Below are positions 58,923-64,000 of a DNA stretch of 64,000 bases, one piece after another. A program made the position numbers and the translations under genes. The stretch covers positions 77,719-141,718 of the forward strand of contig HG799464.1 in NCBI GenBank assembly GCA_000531095.1, in the 5' to 3' direction. The notes beneath the pieces are model-generated. The model saw nothing but the letters and a program-made list of their open reading frames with translations, was not told the origin of the DNA and did no database searches. The first letter of the stretch is position 1. Each line of letters starts with the position of its first letter. The stretch comes from Gemmata massiliana. GTDB lineage: Bacteria > Planctomycetota > Planctomycetia > Gemmatales > Gemmataceae.

Positions 58923-61559
58923 TTACTTGAGTTCTTTCAGCCGGATCTTACGGTACTCCATCTGACCGCGGTCCGCTTCCAGACCGATGGGACCGGTCGC
59001 GGGGAGCTTGAATTTGGCTTCCAATACTTCACCGTTACACGTGCAGTACGCGACCTCTCCTTTCACAATCACCACGATTTCGTTCCAGTCTTGCGGCTTG
59101 TACTTCTTCAAGTCCTTGTACGGTCCGGCGACGAAGTAGTCCCGGACCTGTAATTGCGGTCCGCGAACGAACAGCCCGCTGTCCGCGTTTACCGCAGCGC
59201 GGAACTCCAGGCGCAGCTCGAAGTCTTTGGGAAACTTCGCACTGGTCCAGAGCTGTTGAAGCCCCTTTCCGGGGTTCACGATTAGTACCCCATCTTTCGC
59301 GGTGTATCGCTTGTCGGACGCTTCCGTTTTGCCGTCGAACGACTCGAACTTGTCGCCCGACTTGTACCCCCACCCGGTCAAGTCTTTGCCGTTGAAGAGT
59401 TCGATAGTGCCCGGTTCGAGTTTCTGTGCCCGCTCCCACGCGAGCCCCGGAGTATCGACGCGGAACTGCACGACACGGTTAAATTCCACTTCCGTCACGT
59501 AGGCGGTGCGCCCGTCGGGACCGCCGAAGCAGATGTTGCTCGGCTTCTTGCCCAGTACGTCGATTTCCTTCAGGATCTTGCCCTCGGGCGAGAGTTTCAC
59601 CACCGTACCCGCGCCGTACCGCGTGATGTACAGGTTGCCGGCGGTATCGCAGCGCATGCCGTCGAAGCCGTGATCGTCGAATTTCTTCAGGAGTTTCTTC
59701 TCACCGAGGTTCCCGTCCGCTTTGATCGGGAACGCCCACACGTTTCTCTGTGCGCTCTCGTTGACGTAGAGCCACTTTCCGTCCGGGCTGACCTCGATGC
59801 CGTTCGTAGTACCCATGTCGCTCGCCACTTTCGTGACCTTTCCGTCCGTACTGATCTTCCAGAGCTGGCCCGTGCTCTTGCCCCAATTGGGATCGCTCGC
59901 GTACAGGGTACCGTCCGGTGCGATGGCAAGGTCGTTCGGTTGGTTCATGGTCGGTTCGTGGGCAAACACTTCGATCTTCTTCGTCTTCGGGTCGATCTTG
60001 AGGATGTTGTGCTCAGTGTAATCTGCCACGAACATGGACCCGTTCTTGTCGAACACGATGCCGTTGCCGACGCTCTTGTTCGGCAACTCCACGAACACTT
60101 CCGTTTTGCCGTCGGGCGTGACGCGCGCGATGTCGCCGTTCTTCTTCAGGTTCACGACGAAGAGATTCCCTGCCGCGTCGCATGCGGGGCCTTCGATTCC
60201 CGGAGTGAAGCTGTTCTTCTCCGTGAGCGGTTTCGCGACGAACAGTTCGTCTTTGCTTTCTGACTTATTTGCTGTCGATACGGCATCGGGGGCAATTTCC
60301 AGAACCGTGTACGGACCAAGCATGAGCACATACACGCTACCCGCCTTCGTTTGGCACACGCCGAGTGTGACGTGGCGCGAAGTCGTAACCCCTTCGGGCG
60401 TCTTGAACGTACCAGCGTGGTACGGGAGCGGTTTTCCGTCTTTCCCCACGAACGCGGTGTAATCGGGGTTCTTGATTGCAACCGATCCGTGATCTTTGGG
60501 GGCTTTATCGCCCGGTGTGTAACTCACCGCGTGGTGCAGGTTGATTCCCCACACGCTCGACCGCGTCACGGAAACCCACACGTCGCCCTTCGGTCCGACG
60601 CACATCGCCCGGCAATCTGTTCCCTTTGCACCCGGCACGAGTGCGCCGAGATCACGCCCCGGGAGCGTGTCACCAGAAGCGGTCAGGTCGTAGGCGTACA
60701 GGTGATTGCTGCTCATCGGCACGCAGTAGAGCGTTTTGCCGTCCGGTGACGTGTCCCAATTAATGGGGTGGCCTCGCGGTTGTTCCACGAGATTGGGATC
60801 GATCTTCGGTTCTTTCCCATCAATAGTTTGCTTCAGCGTGTCGAGCTTGTCGGTCTTCGGGTCGTAGCGCGCGATGCCTCCGCCCAGCAGTGGGTGATAG
60901 GCGCGCCCGAGGTGATCCAGCACGATGAAGCCGTAAATGTGCTTCGTGTCGATCAGCTCGCGATACTTGCCCGTTTTCAGATCGAGGACGAGGAAGATCG
61001 AACTTTCACCCGGCCCAGGGCGCCCGTCCGAGCACGTCGAAATGTATGCGACCCCGCGGCTCTCGTCCGGGATGATGCTGTTGATCCCGTGGTACTTCAC
61101 CGGGATGTCATACACCTTCGTTTCGCCGGTTTTTGGGTCGTAGACCATCGGGTACCCGCCAGGGTAGTCTTCGCGTTTTTCGGACTTATCGGGGTACCCC
61201 TGTTTGGTACCGAAGTAGATTTTCCCGCTCGCGCCGACGTTGTTCCGGGTGTGGATCTTGGCTTGTGAACCGAACCCCTTCAGGTCTTTTCCGATCGCCT
61301 TGTGGCAATCGACGACCACCTTCATCTCCTTCGTCTTCGGGTCGAATTCGACGAGCCAGGCGTTCACGCCGTTCGCGTGCGTGCCGATGTAGAGCTTCCC
61401 GTTGTGCCCCTCGATGATCGAGAAATAGCCCTCTCCTTCAGGGGCCGTTTCTTTCGGGATCGCGTGCGCGGTCGCGGGCACCCAGTGGTCGATCTTCTCG
61501 GTCGGCGGTGGGGCCGCAGTCGCGAGTGCGACGAGGGCGGAAAAGACGATTGGCGTCAT
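58923..61559 (-). CDS. NHL/SMP-30-like beta-propeller with 3-keto-disaccharide hydrolase domain
   Basis: An 878-residue exported protein with a signal peptide (residues 1-15, ending in ATAAPP). Residues 25-710 form one or two beta-propellers with NHL/gluconolactonase-like repeats (GNLFVVNLKKNG, GSMFVADYTEHNILKI, GNLYITRYGAGTVVKL). The last 165 residues are a DUF1080 3-keto-disaccharide hydrolase domain (ELFNGKDLTGWGYKSGD to LPATGPIGLEADRGQMEYRKIRLKEL). DUF1080 hydrolyses 3-keto sugars such as 3-ketotrehalose; the propeller may bind the glycan. Confidence 0.87.
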   Translation of the reverse strand: MTPIVFSALVALATAAPPPTEKIDHWVPATAHAIPKETAPEGEGYFSIIEGHNGKLYIGTHANGVNAWLVEFDPKTKEMKVVVDCHKAIGKDLKGFGSQAKIHTRNNVGASGKIYFGTKQGYPDKSEKREDYPGGYPMVYDPKTGETKVYDIPVKYHGINSIIPDESRGVAYISTCSDGRPGPGESSIFLVLDLKTGKYRELIDTKHIYGFIVLDHLGRAYHPLLGGGIARYDPKTDKLDTLKQTIDGKEPKIDPNLVEQPRGHPINWDTSPDGKTLYCVPMSSNHLYAYDLTASGDTLPGRDLGALVPGAKGTDCRAMCVGPKGDVWVSVTRSSVWGINLHHAVSYTPGDKAPKDHGSVAIKNPDYTAFVGKDGKPLPYHAGTFKTPEGVTTSRHVTLGVCQTKAGSVYVLMLGPYTVLEIAPDAVSTANKSESKDELFVAKPLTEKNSFTPGIEGPACDAAGNLFVVNLKKNGDIARVTPDGKTEVFVELPNKSVGNGIVFDKNGSMFVADYTEHNILKIDPKTKKIEVFAHEPTMNQPNDLAIAPDGTLYASDPNWGKSTGQLWKISTDGKVTKVASDMGTTNGIEVSPDGKWLYVNESAQRNVWAFPIKADGNLGEKKLLKKFDDHGFDGMRCDTAGNLYITRYGAGTVVKLSPEGKILKEIDVLGKKPSNICFGGPDGRTAYVTEVEFNRVVQFRVDTPGLAWERAQKLEPGTIELFNGKDLTGWGYKSGDKFESFDGKTEASDKRYTAKDGVLIVNPGKGLQQLWTSAKFPKDFELRLEFRAAVNADSGLFVRGPQLQVRDYFVAGPYKDLKKYKPQDWNEIVVIVKGEVAYCTCNGEVLEAKFKLPATGPIGLEADRGQMEYRKIRLKELK

Positions 61560-61643
61560 GTGCTGACTCTGAGCAGTGGGACGAGCGAGTGGGGTAGGAA
61601 TCGGTGGATTGTCGGCTGTGATTCCACGAAAGGCAAGTGATCT

Positions 61644-63265
61644 CTACGCGCTCGCACCGCGTAGTTCTGCAGTCGCGAGTTCGCGCATGCGATACTTCTG
61701 CACCTTACCCGTAACGGTCATCGGGAACGTGTCTACGAACTTCCAGTGGCGCGGGATCTTGTACGTCGCAATGCGCCCGTGACACGCGGCGAAGAGGTCG
61801 TCACCGGTCAGGATCACGCCGATCTGGAGGCGCACCCAGGCCATAACTTCTTCGCCGTACTTCGGGCACGGGATGCCGATCACCTGAGCTTCGGCGACTC
61901 CGGGAATCGTGTGAAGGAATTCTTCCACCTCGCGCGGGTACACGTTCTCGCCGCCGCGAATGATGACGTCCTTCAGCCGACCGACTATGCTCACGTATCC
62001 CTCGTCGTCCATGACCGCGAGGTCACCCGTGTGCATCCACCCGGTGGAATCGATGGCGCGGGCGGTCGCGCCCGGGTCTTCCCAGTAACCGAGCATCACC
62101 ATGTACCCGCGCGTACATTGCTCGCCCGGAACGCCCCGCGGAACGATGGCGCCTGTTGCGGGATCGATGATTTTGATCTCGGCGTGGGGAACGGGCGCCC
62201 GACGGTCGCGACGCGCTTTTCGAGCGGGTCGTCTCGCCCGGTTTGCGTGGACGCGGGGGACGTTTCTGTCATGCCACACACGTTGGTGATTTCGCGCATG
62301 TGCATTCGCGTCTGTATCAGCTTCATCACCTCGATCGGGCACGGCGCGCCGGCGGTGATGCCCGTTCGGAGCGAGGACAGGTCGAATTCACCGAACCGCG
62401 GGTGATTGAGTTCCGCGATGAACATGGTCGGCACGCCGTAGAGCGACGTGCAGCGCTCTTGTTGCACCGTCTCCAGTGCGGCGAGCGGGTCGAACGACTC
62501 CGCGGGAACGACGATGCACGCGCCGTGAGTGGTACACGCGAGGTTCCCGAGCACCATCCCGAAGCAGTGGTAGAACGGCACCGGGATACAGACTCGGTCG
62601 CGCTCGGTGTACCCGAGGCCCTCCGCGGTGAAGAAGGCGTTGTTCAGGATGTTGTGGTGCGACAGCGTCGCGCCTTTGGGGAACCCCGTCGTCCCGGACG
62701 TGTACTGGATGTTGACCGGGTCATCGAACTGGAGTTTGCTTTCGATCTCCGCGAATTGCTCCTCACTGACACTATCGGCATCTGCAAGGAGAGCGTTCCA
62801 GTCGTCATCGATGACGAGTGCGGCGCGGAGCGCAGGGCAGCGGTCCTGGACCTCACTCAGAATGGCAAGGTAATCCGTTTGTCGGAACCCGCGGGCCAAA
62901 CAGAGTAGTGCGACGCCACTCTTGTTCAGCGCGTACTCCAGTTCGATGGCCTTGTACGCGGGATTGATGTTCACGAGGATCGCGCCGATGCGCGCGGTCG
63001 CGTATTGCAGCACGACCCACTCGAAGCGGTTCGGTGCCCAGATCCCCACGCGGTCACCAGCTTCCACCCCGCGAGCGATCAATCCGCGGGCGGCGCGCGC
63101 GACCAGTTCCCACAATTCGGTGTAGGTCGCGCGGAAGTCCTGGTGCCGCACGACGAGCGCATCGCGCCCGCCGAACTGCTCGACGGTACGGCGCAAGTTC
63201 GCGCCGATCGTTTCGCCGAGTAGCGGAACCGGGGACGCGCCGTGCGCGTAAGAGGGGAGCGGCAT
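61644..63265 (-). pseudogene. acyl-CoA synthetase (AMP-binding), split by a one-base frameshift
   Basis: The two halves together make one AMP-forming ligase of about 540 residues. The 5' part (from ATG 63265) has ADIES-type motifs such as [20 protein letters not shown] and MTETSPAS; it runs out of frame after [10 protein letters not shown]. The 3' part, in another frame, continues [18 protein letters not shown] and includes GRLKDVIIRGGENVYPREVEE and TGKVQKYRMRE. The break is at the G run 62186-62189: five G would restore frame. A sequencing error is possible, otherwise it is a pseudogene. Confidence 0.9.
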
Positions 63266-63362
63266 CACGGGCTCGCTTTCGCGGCAGGAGAATAGCCCGA
63301 TTGTGCCGGTCGGGGGCGCGAAAGTCTACGGGTGTCCCGGTGTTCGAGCCGCGCCTCGAAAA

Positions 63363-64000
63363 CTATCGGACAGGCGCGGACGCAACCGACGCGGGTAGAG
63401 TTTGGACTTTCCCGTCTCGGAGCACGACCCGATACCGCGGTTGGGGCGCGGACATCCATTCGTTAAACACGATCTGCGTGGTGCGGCGGTTGTGGATCTT
63501 CACCACGGGATCGGACGCCGTATAGTCGATCTCGAAGCTGAAGCCCGGTTCGCGCCGGTGCGCGTCCACGAACGTTTGGACGGCTCGTAACGCGCGCGTC
63601 AGTTCTTGTTCTTGCTGCGTTACCGTGAGGTTTGCCTCGCGGATGTGTTCGGCCCCCAGGGTGCTGAGGGCGAGAAGTCCGATCACCAACCCGGTGCGGA
63701 TGCGACCGCCCCACGAACCGACCGCGAACCACGCGGCCGATACCGCCAGCAGCCCGAACAGCAGTGCGGTGTAGGCGTAGTACGAGTTCGAGCTGAGGAT
63801 GTACGGCGTGGGGCGCATGTTCATTCGGCCGAGCACGGTCATCGCACCGTAAGCGGCGTACAGTGCTGTCGGCAGCAGTAACGTAAGCAGCGGTAACCGT
63901 GCCCGTGTGCCAACGAGTTGCCACAGCCCCACACATCCCAAGAGTACGGCTGCTCCGAGCACGGCGATCGATGCGGCCACTGCCGGTGACAGGAACCGCA
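63363..64000 (-). CDS. membrane protein, cut by the window end
   Basis: The visible 3' part gives about 212 residues with five hydrophobic spans and a hydrophilic C-terminal region (VDAHRREPGFSFEIDYTASDPVVKIH). The frame stays open to base 64000, so the true start is outside. No family recognised. An internal GTG at 63980 is probably not the start. Confidence 0.6.
   Translation of the reverse strand, partial: RFLSPAVAASIAVLGAAVLLGCVGLWQLVGTRARLPLLTLLLPTALYAAYGAMTVLGRMNMRPTPYILSSNSYYAYTALLFGLLAVSAAWFAVGSWGGRIRTGLVIGLLALSTLGAEHIREANLTVTQQEQELTRALRAVQTFVDAHRREPGFSFEIDYTASDPVVKIHNRRTTQIVFNEWMSAPQPRYRVVLRDGKVQTLPASVASAPVR

Noticed and set aside
1-64000. CRISPR arrays or rRNA genes
   Set aside because: No regularly spaced direct repeats and no rRNA-like stretches were seen on either strand.

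Overview
This window looks like chromosome from a GC-rich planctomycete, most likely a Gemmata-type member of the Gemmataceae. The evidence is a cluster of lineage habits: a DUF1559 pseudopilin-like protein, a TIGR03009-like protein, several Ser/Thr kinases (one with an N-terminal HC2-type zinc motif), an ECF-type sigma factor paired with a kinase, a large NHL/3-keto-disaccharide-hydrolase protein, FG-GAP/ASPIC proteins, MJ0042-type zinc ribbons, weak Shine-Dalgarno signals and frequent GTG starts. I saw no rRNA, tRNA or CRISPR array.

Layout. 1-785: 3' part of an ISKra4-type transposase, apparently frameshifted. 953-5709 (minus): a compact operon egtB-egtD-DUF427-ABC ATPase-substrate-binding/permease fusion; it joins ergothioneine biosynthesis to an OpuC/EgtUV-like transporter. 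5870-12453: a PAS-only sensor, a secreted metallopeptidase-like protein, a fatty-acyl-reductase-like dehydrogenase, two exported proteins and an SMR efflux pump. 12839-15723: divergent sigma factor and membrane kinase. 15840-19424: small secreted protein, DUF1559 protein, lipoprotein, an EF-hand/iodothyronine-deiodinase-like protein and a 61-residue heptad-repeat microprotein. 19507-22550: a nitrate/sulfonate/taurine-type ABC importer whose binding protein ends in a cysteine cluster.

22566-32806 (minus) is the most striking region. It is a six-gene tightly packed operon: degenerate asparagine-synthetase-like enzyme, radical SAM enzyme, flavin halogenase-like oxidoreductase, TPR/FG-GAP/ASPIC giant, ASPIC/UnbV protein and UnbU/RnfD-like membrane protein. 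It resembles a tailoring and export locus for an unknown metabolite or a modified protein, with no PKS, NRPS or recognisable precursor peptide nearby.

33213-42712: flotillin-like SPFH protein, WD40 protein, Nudix hydrolase, kinase-like protein with altered catalytic motifs, Cys-rich lipoprotein, zinc-ribbon membrane protein and ABC-2-type permease. 42740-46858: Ntn-hydrolase of the penicillin acylase/acid ceramidase type and a four-domain glycosyltransferase-methyltransferase fusion. 46907-55054: HC2 kinase, TIGR03009 protein, beta-carbonic-anhydrase-like protein, PHP-domain protein, histone-deacetylase-family protein and arylamine N-acetyltransferase. 55559-58810: lysine 2,3-aminomutase, ATP-grasp ligase and a ParE/RelE-type toxin-antitoxin pair that overlaps the ligase 3' end. 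58923-64000: giant NHL/DUF1080 protein, an acyl-CoA synthetase broken by a one-base frameshift in a G run, and a membrane protein cut by the window end.

Most assignments rest on motifs read directly from translations and gene order. No database search was run, so family names for the hypothetical proteins are tentative.
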